Shown piece by piece: positions 1 through 11,810 of a stretch of 64,000 bases of DNA. Both the position numbers and the translations under genes were made by a program. The notes under the pieces are model-generated. The model had not been told where the DNA came from and made no database searches. It saw only the letters and a list, made by a program, of their open reading frames with translations. This DNA comes from Hymenoscyphus infarciens (lineage: Eukaryota > Ascomycota > Leotiomycetes > Helotiales > Helotiaceae), in the NCBI GenBank assembly GCA_001414345.1, contig LLCB01000100.1:115938-179937 (forward strand). The letters run 5' to 3'. Every line of letters begins with the position of its first letter. Position 1 is the stretch's first letter.

Positions 1-3000
1 TAAGAAAAGTAAAACGTCTATATATATTATATAATAACTATCTTATAAAATAAGAAGTATAATAGTCTAGAAGCTATATTAAATACTAAAGAGTCTATCT
101 TTTATATCTCTTAAGTCTATTAAGTAGTTATTATATACTAAGAAAAGTAAAATACTTATATATATAATATTATAACTACTTAAAGCTATAATAAATATAG
201 CTTTATAGCTATTATAATTCTTATTTTATAAAATAGTTAAAATAGGACTTTTTATAAGCGTTTTAATATTCGTAATATAATAATTTAAGTTAAGAAAGAT
301 ATAATTTTTCTTATTATATTAAAACTATATAATAGAATTAGAAGTTCTAAGCTATATAGATATTTTACTATATAAAGAAACTTTCTACTTCTTTGAATCT
401 TAATTCAAAGCGTTACTATTCTATAGTTTTATATATCTCTTAATACTTATTATTATAATTAGTAAAAAAGAAAATTCTTAAAAAATAGTATATTTTTTAT
501 AAGAATAGACTAGAATGTTATTCTACTAGTCTTAAAAGACTACTATTAGTAGATTAACTATAAATAGCTATAATAAATAACTAAGTTCTATATAAATAAT
601 AGTCTATTACTTATTTATTAGATATATATTATAAAACTTTATAATCTCGCTCTTATTTATTATAAAAGATAGTAGTATAAGATTCTCTCTTCTTTATAAA
701 AATTAAAAAAATATTAGACTCTATTCTTTTTATACTTAGAAACTAATAATTTTATATTAATAAATTATTACTTCTCTACTCTAATATACTTAATATAATA
801 TATTTAAAAGACTTAATTATTATTAATTTTACTTTAGAATTGTAATTTTTATAAAAGTAAGTAGTTATTTAAAGAAGAGTACTTTGTTATTAATAATAGA
901 GATATAACTTTAGTAAAAGTATTCTTTAGTTATTATAATAGCTAGTAGATTATTATTCTTAAAACCTAGAAAAATATTAATTTAGTCTTTTAGCTAATAG
1001 ACTCGCTTTATTTACTAGTATCTAAGTAATTTTGATATTATTTCTAATATCCTCAAATAATACTACTTTAGTCTAGAAATTATTATATTAATAATAACTT
1101 TATCTATTAAGTTAATATTATAAATAATAGTAGAAACTCTTTAAATTACTAAGTATAGTCTAAGCTAACTATTTATATCTTAGAATAGCGCTAGTGTCTA
1201 AGCTAGCGAGTAGCTACGTAACTAATATACTTCTATTTACTATAGACTTTTAATATACTCTCTTAGATACTTAGCTACTCTAACTATCTAGCTCTTTATT
1301 ATTCTTTCTTTCTTCTACTCTTCTAATCTACTTTTTATCTATAGCTTTAGTAAGTAGTAAGAATAATATAATAAGAAAGCCTTTTTTATTCTTTTTAACT
1401 TTCTATCTTTTATATATTCTCTTTACTTCTACTCTCTAGTCTAGATTATAAGTAACTATTTTAGTTACTAGTAGCTATAAGAATAACTTTTATATCTTTT
1501 ATAAAATAAATTATTTTATAAAGTAAATTATTAATTTAACTTACTTTATAGCTATTCTACTTTCTTATATCTAGTAATAAAGTAAATATAAGTTAGTATA
1601 AAGTAGAATTACTATTTTTTTACTTTACTAGTAATCTAGTAGCTTCTTTAATAATAGCTACTACGTATATAATATCTATTCTAGACTAATATTCTAGTAT
1701 TTTACTTCTAACTTCTAGTTTTAAGCTTAAACTTAGTATCTAGTACTAGTACTAGCGCTAGTACTAACGTTTATACTAGAAAGATAACTAAGACTCTTTA
1801 AAAAGAAACTTTTATTTATCTAGAACTTAAATTTCTAGAAGCGAGAAAGCTTTATATATTATATTAAAAATATTAGAGCTATATAAAACATTCTAGCTCT
1901 TATAATCTATTATATATATATAACGGAAAATCTTAAATTTACTATTTTTAGTCTAAACCGACTAATTATACGCTAGAATAGCGCTAGTATCTATACTAGT
2001 AAGTAGCTACGTAACTAATATACTTCTATTTATTATAAGCTTTTAATAGTTAAAATATTAAAGTAGATATTAGTAAGAAATTTAATATTTATATTAATAA
2101 GAAAAGTATTATTACTAAGCGTAGTAAGTAGTAAAAACTTTAATATTAAAGTTACTATTATTTTAAACTTTATTATTCTTTTTTAATTACTTTTACTATT
2201 TAATTTACTTTAAAAACACTAGATTTAAGCTTTTTTTAATAATATTTATTATATTAGATAAGAACTTATAATATTTACTATTTAATATAGATATATATTA
2301 TAATAGTCTAATATAATCTTAGATTACTATCTAAGTCTATTCTTAGTATTTATTATAATAATTATTATAGACTTCTCTAAGATTTTATTAATACTAATAA
2401 AATTAAAGTCTAGTACTTTTAAAGAATAGTTATAAATTCAAAGTAAAACTATAATAGTAATTATAATATTTATAATTTTATTATAGATTTATCTAATAAC
2501 TAGAGATTTATTCTAAAACTTTTTAGCTTATATTTTTTAAAACTCTTTTAGATATTATATTAATTATAGAATTCTATATAGAAGGAAATTCTAATACTTT
2601 TTCCGTTTTTAAAAAGTCTTTTATTATAAGATCTAATAAAGCTTTTAGTAGATAGTATTAAAATTTTCTACTTAATTAAGTATTCTAAGTATTATAACGA
2701 GATAGAATATACTTATCTAGGAAATCACCTCTATACTAATTTAATACTATAGATATTTTAGACTTTAGATACTAGTTATATATAGAAAATAAAGCTATTC
2801 TTATTATCTTCTTAGTATTCTCTTACGTATATATTCGACTTTATTTTATATCTAATATAGTTATAAATATATTAGATAGAATAGCTTTCTTATAAAGTTA
2901 CTCTATCTAATCTAAGAATACTACTATTATAGTTCTCTAAGTAACTAGAACTTACTTCTGATTTGTTTTTTAGTATTAGTAGATATAATAATACGAAATA

Positions 3001-3400
3001 TATATAACTATTAAAGAGCTATAAAGAAGTATCTATATATAAGAGATTAAATACTACTAAGATCTAAGAATAATAATAACTAAGAGCTATCTAATATAGC
3101 TAATACTAAATAATCAAAGCTAAAAAGCTAAATATAATATCTAAAGCTTAATCTCTTCTATATATAAATATTAAATTTTAATATCTTTAGTATCTTTAGT
3201 AATATAAGTATTAGTAATTCGTACTCTCGGCGTATAAGTATTATTAATTTTACGAAGACTAGTAGTTTAGAATAGCGAGCTATTATAATAGAGAGGTTAT
3301 TAACCTTTTATATTAATATATTTAGTTAGTATATTTATAAGAGAAAATAAATTATAGTTATTTAATAAGAATATAATAAAAAGTATTAAATTCGTCTATT
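1..3400. repeat. RIP-degraded AT-rich repeat block
   Basis: This stretch is overwhelmingly A+T, rich in TA dinucleotides, and has no open frame of useful length on either strand. Such blocks in Pezizomycotina are normally transposons mutated by RIP. Inside it are two related segments in direct orientation, near 1143-1260 and 1936-2055, which share a run reading GCTACGTAACTAATATACTT with diverged flanks. No coding relic could be assigned to a family. Confidence 0.8.
1143..2055. repeat. Pair of ~115-bp direct repeats, ~790 bp apart
   Basis: The segments near 1143-1260 and 1936-2055 align over their length: both contain GAATAGCGCTAGT, then AGTAGCTACGTAACTAATAT, then ACTTCTATTTA. The differences are largely C/T and G/A. 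They could be decayed LTRs of one element or two copies of a repeat unit. Termini and target-site duplications are not resolvable, so the class is open. Confidence 0.45.
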
Positions 3401-3796
3401 TTAGTGTGTTTTAAGGCTAGATAATACTTATATACGAGCCTGTGACGCCTAGAATACCCGACCGAGTATGCCTGTTCTATTAGAGAATATAGTTTCTTCT
3501 CGCTCGATTGCTCGAAGGAGGAAAAAAAATGAAAGATCTCTTTGCTCCTTTGGTTAAATGTAAATTATTCAAAAACTTTGAAGATACTAACGACTGAAAT
3601 GTTAGTTAGAGTACATAATCAGACGATTAGATTTGGAAATTTTTATTCGATGGTGTAGCAAGAACTAATGGTTGATCTAATAGGGGTATCTCAAAAGCGA
3701 CGTTTCCCCCCCAGCCCCAAAAACTCCTAACAGAACCACTCAATTCGTGCGTGCAATGCCTCTCGCGTAACCAGAGCAAGTCACGAACCTCCATAT
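3401..3796. other. Junction between AT-rich block and genic DNA
   Basis: Base composition returns to normal across about 3420-3600. No gene or repeat was recognised. The last part is presumably the 3' untranslated region of the F-box gene that ends at 3797 on the minus strand. Confidence 0.5.
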
Positions 3797-5308
3797 TCAT
3801 GACGGGCACTGGTATCTCTTCGCACCCGTGTAATGGTCCAAATGCTTTATCGGATCCTCCATAAAATACTTATGAGGACAAGGTCTAACAAGTTTGTCTT
3901 TCTCCTCATTTATTTTCATCATCGCCTCCTCTTTCTTCTTCCGGGTTTGCTCCATTTTTTCCTTCCCATAAACGATGGCTTTGGCTAGCCATTTGCTATG
4001 TGTTTTGTACAGCGACAAGAAAGAAGGTTGGTCCTCGTCAGGAAGGGGTTGACCTCCAAATACGCCACCCAGAACTAACCCCTCTAATTTGAGATGTTGA
4101 CGCATGGTTTCAAAGACGCCAGACCACTCCATAGTTGGCTCTTCTAGCCACAATGATGTAAGCTTCAGAATTCGGAGGGTAGAGGCGTGGGCGATGAAGA
4201 AAGAAGAAATTTCCTCGACGTGACAGGTGACATTCTGTAGACGTAAAGTGTGGAGGTTTGAAAAATATGTGTTGGGGAAGATGGTCGACCAGAAAACTGG
4301 AACTCTCCTCTCTCTCTCGTTGAGAACTAAAAGTCTGTGCGTGGTCGGACATCCAAATCTCACGTCCAGGCTCTCCAACTGCCTCACTGACTTGAGAAGA
4401 TTCCCTAGATTTCTATGTCGTTGTTGCAAATCAAGCAATCTCTCAGCCCCGTCGAGATCTTCCGCGAAACACAATTTCAAAGTTCGTAGGTGTCTGAAGA
4501 CCGTGCCTATATGTACCGGTGGGTAGTCGAACAATCCCCATCCTAAGCTCTTGATCTTCAAAATTTTCAAATGAACATCATTCAACTCGGCAATCCCTAA
4601 ACCATTGATCATACCCCTCACAGGTCCAAGAGCAGACTCAGATGAATCCATCCCACCATCTGTCAAGAATCCCTCGATTGCGAAAGTATTTTCATAAGTG
4701 CGTTTCAACCAAGGACTGTTTCTTGCATTCGGTCGCCCGCTAATCACCACCTCTTCTAACCCCGAGAACTTTCGGAGAACGTCCGAGAAAATGTGGCAAT
4801 CGGTGCTTGCAGAAATTAGAGCCAACTGACTTTCCAACATGGACTTGTAAAACTTCCATCCTATCTGCAACTTATCCATCAGGGCGATACCTTCCTCACT
4901 ATCCATGTCTTCCTCCCGGCATTCCTCACAGCCGCATTTGTCTCCCTCCAAAATTTCTCTCATGCAACCCATCCACTCTTCTTCATCCATGTTCTCCAAC
5001 ATCATCGGTTCGTATACGATCTTTCGCACATGTTTCCGCAGATGATTTTGTTCCGAGATCCCATCAAGATTCACAAACGATCCAATTGTGTACATGACAT
5101 GTAATTCCTTGACAAGATGGCGCTGCGAGATTACGGAGAAGTGTTTGCAGGTGAGGCGGAGGTTACCCAGGTCGGGCAGCGGCAGGATGCTGCATATTTG
5201 ATGGAGGATCTCCGGAGGGATAAGACGGATAATCGCAGGTGGTTGAGTGGGAGGTGGAGGAGGAGATGGAGCGCGGATTTTGCGTTTCCCTTTGCTTGCT
5301 TTCGGCAT
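3797..5308 (-). CDS. F-box protein
   Basis: A single uninterrupted frame encodes 503 residues. After a basic, proline-rich N-terminus, residues about 26-70 form an F-box (core IPPEILHQICSILPLPDLGN, then the LRLTCKHF helix). This domain normally docks a substrate receptor onto Skp1 of an SCF ubiquitin ligase. The remainder has regularly spaced leucine-rich stretches (LKILKIKSL, LRTLKLCF, LHTLRLQNV, LRILKLTSL) suggesting degenerate LRR-like repeats as the substrate surface, then a charged coiled region near 440-470 and a Cys/His-containing tail. An acidic insert near residues 105-140 carries a CGCEEC cluster. The ATG is the first in the frame. No intron is needed. The substrate is unknown, and fungi carry many such F-box paralogues. 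Confidence 0.85.
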   Translation of the reverse strand: MPKASKGKRKIRAPSPPPPPTQPPAIIRLIPPEILHQICSILPLPDLGNLRLTCKHFSVISQRHLVKELHVMYTIGSFVNLDGISEQNHLRKHVRKIVYEPMMLENMDEEEWMGCMREILEGDKCGCEECREEDMDSEEGIALMDKLQIGWKFYKSMLESQLALISASTDCHIFSDVLRKFSGLEEVVISGRPNARNSPWLKRTYENTFAIEGFLTDGGMDSSESALGPVRGMINGLGIAELNDVHLKILKIKSLGWGLFDYPPVHIGTVFRHLRTLKLCFAEDLDGAERLLDLQQRHRNLGNLLKSVRQLESLDVRFGCPTTHRLLVLNERERRVPVFWSTIFPNTYFSNLHTLRLQNVTCHVEEISSFFIAHASTLRILKLTSLWLEEPTMEWSGVFETMRQHLKLEGLVLGGVFGGQPLPDEDQPSFLSLYKTHSKWLAKAIVYGKEKMEQTRKKKEEAMMKINEEKDKLVRPCPHKYFMEDPIKHLDHYTGAKRYQCPS

Positions 5309-6181
5309 GGTGATGATTTCGTGTAGTTGTGTTGTTTGTGTTTCTGGCTGTGGTTGTGGTTTTTTGAGTCGAGGAAGACGCGGGGTTGACGCGAGGTCAT
5401 GTTATCGGGCGGCTTATCGCCAGACAAGTATTCACTACTAGTAGCTAGCTAGAACCATCTAGAAATGGCAATATAATTATTTATTTGGTATCTTTTGGCC
5501 CCCAAATATATTCTGGCTTACGCCATGATTGATAGCTTACTCTATTTACCTATATACATAAAACTTGATAGAACCTATAGAAGTGACCCCCCATTCAGAA
5601 GTTACTGGCTTATTGTTTATTTACCATATATTCCTCATTTTATGTAGAGCGTCAATATAACATCAATGCTTACTTACTAAAAGAAATGCCCCAAAGAAAA
5701 ATGGGAAGCCATCGGATATTTTTCTTCACCTTTTCTGGGGGGCAAAAATTATATTGCTGTACTTAAAAGGGTAAGGGATTGTATTGTGTTGTTGTATTGC
5801 AGGGCTCCCAGAAGCAGGCTTAGATTTGAGAAGCCAATTACCATCTTGACTTCAGTGGTCAACCAAAGGGACGGAGGAATGCTGCCCTGCTGGAAGGGCT
5901 TCGATAACAACACAAACTTCTTGTTAGATGGTAGTGAACTGCCTATAGAACTTCACATCTCCTAAAAACTGGCTCTCAAGCAAGTCAATGACAGTCTGAT
6001 TAAACCCCGAAGGCACTTCAACGAACATATGCATTGTCAAAGAAACTGGACCGTAGGTATTGGTAATGTACAGCTTGATCCTTTCGTGTCCAGCATCAAT
6101 CGTCTCTTCCACCCAAAACCTTCTAATGACAACTCCAGCAAGACTGATCACCGCACCCCTTCATGTCTTCCCCATCCATAT
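5309..6181. other. Intergenic; possible small TIR element at 5468-5757
   Basis: No convincing gene was found. An open frame on the minus strand at 5924-6151 has no ATG at its head and is treated as non-coding. A 290-bp segment (5468-5757) is bounded by inverted GCAATATAATT(A/T)TT ends, and inside these by inverted TTTTGGCCCCC-like blocks, which may be a small MITE. Confidence 0.35.
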
Positions 6182-6824
6182 CTATGCTGCTGCGTTTGCC
6201 GCTCTCTGGTCCTCGAGTTTTGCGTAGTAAAGATCGCGCTTTCGAACGGCTGGGACGTGGTATCCGTACCAGAAGGCGTATCCAAAGGCTGTTCCGAGAC
6301 CTGTTTGGAAATTTGTTAGCTTCTGCTCAAGATCGAGTGTTCTTTATGAGTTTATCGAGATCTCTCCGCTGGTATTTTCCCCCGGCTAGATACAATCGTC
6401 GCTGGAGGCTTCATAAACACAGCAGGGTCCAACGCCCTCTCTCCGATGTACATTCGTCGAAAGAGGATTCATGGATAGCTTCCAGAGAGGTTTGGGCGAG
6501 GCCAGCTGTTTCGTGCGCAGAGCTTCGATGTTCATATCCGTCTTCTCCTGCCCCAATCTCATGACACACCACCCTCCCTTTCCCTCCCCACTGAGCGAAC
6601 CCAAGATATGTAGGATCGGTATAGTCGAGTATAGGAAGGATAATCTCGAAATTGGTATCACTTACCACCAGCGACACTGAGGTCAAGGACGAGGCCCCGT
6701 CGGAGCATCTGGAAGAAGCAAGTCAGCCCATAATTCCAAAGCTTCCCAGTCGCGATTGTAATGATGCAAAGCTCGCTGGGACATAGAAATATATACATAC
6801 TCCGGTGATTGGTTTGATTGGCAT
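6182..6824 (-). CDS. COX9: Cytochrome c oxidase subunit 7A (yeast Cox9 family)
   Basis: Three short exons are needed, so the gene has no long open frame. On the minus strand they are 6801-6824 (reading MPIKPITG), 6666-6708 (MLRRGLVLDLSVAG) and 6182-6300 (GLGTAFGYAFWYGYHVPAVR, then the C-terminus), joined at GTATGT..CAG and GTAAGT..CAG. The phases give exactly 61 residues plus TAG. The sequence matches the fungal subunit 7A pattern of a short matrix-facing N-terminus, one membrane helix and a charged C-terminal tail (RKRDLYYAKLEDQ). The product is a nuclear-encoded small subunit of respiratory complex IV in the inner mitochondrial membrane. The size fits the family, which is about 55-65 residues. 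The gene sits head-to-head with TAF8 across about 360 bp. Confidence 0.9.
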
Positions 6825-7181
6825 TTTGTATGGTTTGTAGACTTTTCGTGGGTCTTTCAATTGTAGTTTCTTGTCGTGAGGAGGTTGTCGTTGAAATCAG
6901 ATCATGCCAATTGGAAAGAGACTAAGCGCCAAGGGGCCGCCTGGATTGTGAGGCACCGTCCGAAATTCATCCGATTCGGAGCCCAAAAGCTCAAGGCTGT
7001 CTGGACAGTAACTTTCAACACTTCACCAACAAGTTTGCGCGACGACGAGTGCTACCGCCTACAACACTTCGAACTCGAACTCAACTTCCGATGATGAGAG
7101 CGCTATCAAAGACGAGGTGATACTCTCTTTGTCCATTGAGCACACGCGTGCGCGCAACAACGTAATACGAGGCCGCCCACC

Positions 7182-8175
7182 ATGGCTCCCATTTCCCCTG
7201 TCTCTCGAAAGCGATCGACGCCCTCACTTAGCGACGACGACCTAGCAGATGTCCATTTAAGCAAGAAAAGATGCGTCGAACCTACATTACCCCATACTCC
7301 TCCTCCAGATACGCCTTTGGATGCGCCGACAGAACGAGCACCAGACTTCGAAGATGAACCCAGAACGCTTTTGCGACGCCAGATAGCAATGACCTTGAAG
7401 CATGTGGGATTTGACAGTTCTGACCCTGAGGCTATGGAGTCTTTCTGTATGGCGGTTGAGACCTGTTAGTATACGCCATTCTTCTGCTGGGGACCTCGCG
7501 CTCTAAACTCTGCTATCAGATTTCGAGCAATTCGCTTCAAACATAACATTAAGCATGCACAACTCGAGACGATCGCTACCCATACCTGCCGATTTCAAGT
7601 ACGGCCTGTCTGCCATGGCTCTACCGCTACTGTCACTTGAACCCCATCTCAACCCACCCGTATCCCACATAAAACAATTACCGGCCGAACCACCCCAAGA
7701 GTCCAAGTCGTTTTCTACAGTTGCATTATTGGGGGAGGAGTTGGATGGCAATGTCGAGAAAAAGGCTTTACGGCAGATACCGAAGAATTTCCCCTCGTTT
7801 CCCAGTAAACATACATACAAATGGAGCGAAAAGGAATCTCAACGAGAGACGGATCCAAGGAAGATTCGAGAAGAGGCTGCGAATGCAGCAAGGCAGGCGG
7901 AGGAGGCACTTCGTCGTCTGGTGAATGTAGGAAAAGCAGGCAAAGAGAAGAACCTAAAGAAAAATGCGAGCAAGGACCCACGCAGCAAAGAGAGGCATGA
8001 TATGTGGGAAGAATCGATGGAGACTTTCATGGTGGGGCAACAACAACATTTCGCAGTGGGAGAACACAATGGAAATGATGATAGGAGCATGATTGTCAAT
8101 TCCGAGAGACAGTTTCTCCGAAAAGGAGCTGTCACAAAGAGAAAACCACCAAAACCAACGGGGGAACCGGCGTAA
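7182..8175 (+). CDS. taf8: TFIID subunit 8 (TAF8)
   Basis: Two exons (7182-7464 and 7520-8175) with a 55-bp intron give 312 residues. A basic, proline-rich N-terminus is followed by a histone-fold segment at about residues 62-130 (LRRQIAMTLKHVGF, then ETYFEQFASNITLSMHNSRR split by the intron). A TAF8 C-terminal type motif follows (FPSFPSKHTYKWSEKE, near residue 180), then a long basic helix. TAF8 pairs through its histone fold with TAF10 inside the general transcription factor TFIID. Joining the exons restores the family motif exactly across the splice, which supports the model. The ATG lies in a CACCATGG context and is the first in frame. The last ~80 residues are low-complexity and not conserved in my memory of the family. 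Confidence 0.88.
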
Positions 8176-11100
8176 CTTGCATTTGGGGTTTTGATCTAAT
8201 TTAGCGTGGTGTTGGGGATTGGGCATGAGCATGCTTTTTGGAAGGCTTGTAAATAGGAACCGTACATAGTATGGCCTGAAGGTGCGGAAGAAATTGCACT
8301 TTGTACAAATACCCCCTCCCTTGATTGCAAGTTAGGCGTAGATCTTTTGGATTTCAAGTTTAACCTAACCTTTTGGTTTTACTGCTAGCAATCGAGTGGC
8401 TTCTGCTTCATTTGCATTTTCTCTCGCAGTACACAATTGCACATTTCGTTTTCACAATCATCACCAAGATCTCATTTCGAGACTTGCCATTTTTTCCATG
8501 TGGGTGTCAGCGAAGCGCGTCCCATAAGAACGGCCCAGTTCCTCGGGCCCGGACGCGGCGACCGAGAGCTCCTAGCTGCTAGCAAATAAAAAAAGGATTT
8601 CGTTGCTTTCGTTGGTTAATAGGAATTTAGAACCTCTGGGATGAGGTTATGTGTGTGTTGAGGGTTTGTTGAGGGTTTAATGTGGTCTGATCTAATGGTG
8701 GGATTGATTATTTGGGCGTCGCCTTTTTTGCCTTGTCTCGAAGGTAGATACCACAACACATCCTGAGAGAAATACCGCAGACACTGAACACTCGCTAAAT
8801 TTGGCATTGCACCTTCTGAAGTGAAGTCAGAAGTCACACAGACGCGAGAATGTTTGATTTTCTTCAGGTCAAACACCCAAAGTATTCTTTTGACACACAC
8901 CCTTGAAAGTTCTCGCTGGGATTTATATAAACTGTCAGGAATCTTCGCTTGCTGTCGTTTTTGTTTTTATTTCCGATTTCTATACCTTTTTTCCATTTCC
9001 AGGTATTTTTTGTCTACATACTATCTCTGGGATACCATTTATATTTCGGAAGTGGCAGGTGTCAAGATTTCTCTTGTAAATTGCGATTCCCTGTCATGCT
9101 CCTTGTCGTGCACAGCCTCCAGAGTTGCCCATTGAGCAGGGGGTTTTCAAGTATGTTTACTCTATACCTAGGTTGTTCTCTTAGAGTAAAAATGTCTCCC
9201 AGCTAGCGGCTAGGAGATGGTTTCCTTTGATGGGGCGAGAGAAGTTCTTAGCAAAGGGGCTAAATACCCCCTTGAAGATGATACAAGTCTCTATATGTCT
9301 CCTTTATCTTGACTCGGTATCTCTTGGGAGTTCTTCCTATTGAACAATCTGAGCTTCCTTGCACCGGTAATTTCTGTCCAGATTTTAAGCACAATGGGGT
9401 TTAGGCGGTTGGTTTTACCTTGATTTCATAAGCTCAGTGACTAAAAAACTGCTATACTATCATGGACCCTACCAGAAACTAAAACGCAAAACGCAAGCTG
9501 GCGATGGAAAGCATATTAACAGCAATCATTGGAAATTTCTCAGCCTTTAGCCCATCTAGTGCTAGGTTGGTGGAGAGTACCCAGCAGATAAATGAGAAGT
9601 TACAGGATCTTTTACAACTTGTGTGTATTATCCTGGGTCGTCAAGTCGTAAAAGACAAAGCTTGCGCAGAACTGGGTGGGAATAAGGAATATGCTAAAGG
9701 TTCTGTACTTGAGTACTTCTTTCTCCTAGATTTGTAGGTTATTGTCATCTTTACTTGCACTGTCGATTTCGTTTTTTGGTTTCAATTCGTTTTTGAAATG
9801 AGCTAATTTGGTAGAATAACTGAGCAGCTCATCTCACACGCTTTTTTCCTCGAGATTTTGAGAAGGACAGTATTAGTTAGAAGTTAGGTCTACTGCAGCT
9901 TGTAACTGATTGAGTCTAGACTTTCTGCTCAGCACTCGTGATTGGAGGGGGTCCTGGGTTATTTATTGGGATCTCTTGTCCCACTTTTGCAAAGCCGCGG
10001 ACTTCACGATAATTGACAGGCGGGTGTCTTGTCAAGTTGCTTGTTACTTTTTACAATTAATAACGCGAGCCCAGTCTCTTCTGGAGAGTTAACATCGAGG
10101 CTGTTGCTATAAATTCAAAGGAACAAGATCGTACAAAGAATCATTGCAAGGCCCCGTTGACAAATATACGAGAGACGAAACATACATAGACGTTTGCTTT
10201 ACTTATTGAGCTACTTTACGAAGTATACCAAGATGTCATGAGTATCTTTTAATATGGCGTTCCTAATGATCAGAGCGGCTGTGGTCGCTGTTGTTGCTTT
10301 TGTACTGGTTTGCCATTGTGTACTTCTGCCTCTTCCTTAGTAACCCCCCACGCACCCATTTTTCGTCCCTGTGTTTATAACCCCCAAAACACGAGGCGGG
10401 TCGGAACGGTTTCCAAAGTATGGAATTCATGGGAAGCAAAAAAACCGAGTCATCTCTTTGAATCATTTTTCCTTAAGAAAAGCGTTTCAGCCAAAAGACT
10501 TCTTTCCGCTACTTGTAGTAGTGGAGAAAGGAAATAATATCTCAGGTTTTGGAGTGGAAAATACGTTTAGGAGCTTGTGCATTCCAACAGTCTGTTGTCG
10601 AAATACTTGCTGTTGTTGATTTCGTGGATGCTGCCTTAAGCTGAGAATCTTCGACATAAAAGAGGTTCATGTAGCTAGCTAGTTTCTTTGAAGATTTTGG
10701 TTTGGCTTATGTCTGGTTCTACCCCTTTCCGGGTTCCGCTATTTTGTTATCGGAAGAAACGGTTACGCCTCTGCCAGTCTCGACTCTGCGTGTGGAGTCG
10801 CCTTACCAGCTAATGCCTCTCTATTATAGCTACCTAGTCTAATTTTATACTTCTCAGAAGAACCTTGCGTGATAAGTTGACTGCACAAATTCTCCAGCGT
10901 TTCAATTAACGGGTCGTTGTCTTTGTAAGAGCGGGGGTTTGGAGTAGTAAGCGACGATTCTATGGAATGCGACAACAACATCTCGTACCGCGAGCCCCCC
11001 CTTTAGATGTGAAGCATTCCCCATGGGGCTCCTATGACCTTTGGGTGACCCTATAGCCTTGTGACAGCTTAGGCGAAATGTGCCACGGCCGGGTAACCCC

Positions 11101-11414
11101 TTTTTGGGATTGAACAGTAAGCTAATAGCACCTGTTTAGATGATAGTATCATGTGTTATGTGTCATCTCATAAGCAGCACTTTGTATCTCTGACGGCGCT
11201 TCATGTCAAATTGCCCTCCTTTCAATGAACCTGGAATGCGATAGTCGCGGATATATAGGGGACTATCGGGATGGTAAAGTATGTATAAGAGACAGTCAAT
11301 TCTCCTGAAGAAAATTCTCTTCTCGTCAACGGCATTCGTTTCTCATCAATTCATAAAGGCTCCTCGTATCCTCTACTACAATCACTATAAGCTTACCCCA
11401 CCGCAACTACAAGC
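8176..11414. other. 3.2-kb region without a recognised gene
   Basis: Composition is ordinary rather than RIP-like. Several short open frames exist; the most protein-like is a 77-residue frame at 9504-9737 with a leucine-rich stretch, but it has no recognisable domain or splice partner. The start of the region should hold the TAF8 3' end, and the last few hundred bases should hold the promoter of the secreted-protein gene at 11415. Nothing else is supported. Confidence 0.5.
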
Positions 11415-11810
11415 ATGCAAATCAAACCTATTCTCGTCCTAGCCAGCAGCCTCTTCAGCATCACCTCAGCGGCCCTCGTACAAATCGGCTTCGACAGGTC
11501 GCTGAACTGGGACTTCGTATCCTCTCACCCGCAGTCCGCCGCACAAATCTCCCAGTTTCTACCACAAGGCGTGGCTTTCGACCTAGGAATCGGGGCAGAC
11601 CAGGTGCCGGTCCAACTTCTTCAACCTCTGGACACGAGCGCTGATCTCGGATACGTTACGACGCTCGCTCTGTTCAATCTTGACGATTCTCTTGTTGAGC
11701 AGCTGCGCAGGGATATTGCCATTGCGTCCTCGCCTTTTTATAATAACCCCGATGCCACTGTCCACGAGATTATGTCTCATATCAATCCTGGTATCCCGCT
11801 TGTGGCATAG
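11415..11810 (+). CDS. Small secreted protein, fungal mucin/SEA-like module
   Basis: A single exon encodes 131 residues. Residues 1-19 look like a signal peptide (MQIKPILVLASSLFSITSA). The mature part resembles a module I recall from fungal surface glycoproteins: QISQFLPQGVAFDLGIGADQ, a VQLLQPLDTSADLGYVTTLA segment, and a C-terminal FYNNPDATVHEIMSHINP block. In larger proteins this module precedes Ser/Thr-rich stalks and membrane anchors. Here it stands alone with no anchor, so the product may be released or be a shortened paralogue. It has no cysteines. The function is unknown. Confidence 0.7.
   Translation: MQIKPILVLASSLFSITSAALVQIGFDRSLNWDFVSSHPQSAAQISQFLPQGVAFDLGIGADQVPVQLLQPLDTSADLGYVTTLALFNLDDSLVEQLRRDIAIASSPFYNNPDATVHEIMSHINPGIPLVA

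Noticed and set aside
5924..6151. 75-codon minus-strand frame just downstream of COX7A with protein-like composition
   Set aside because: It does not begin with ATG, lies 30 bp after the COX7A stop, has no recognisable domain and no upstream exon was found.
9504..9737. 77-codon plus-strand frame with a helix-rich start
   Set aside because: It vaguely recalls N-terminal regions of fungal STAND proteins, but no NACHT or repeat domain follows and no splice partner is evident.
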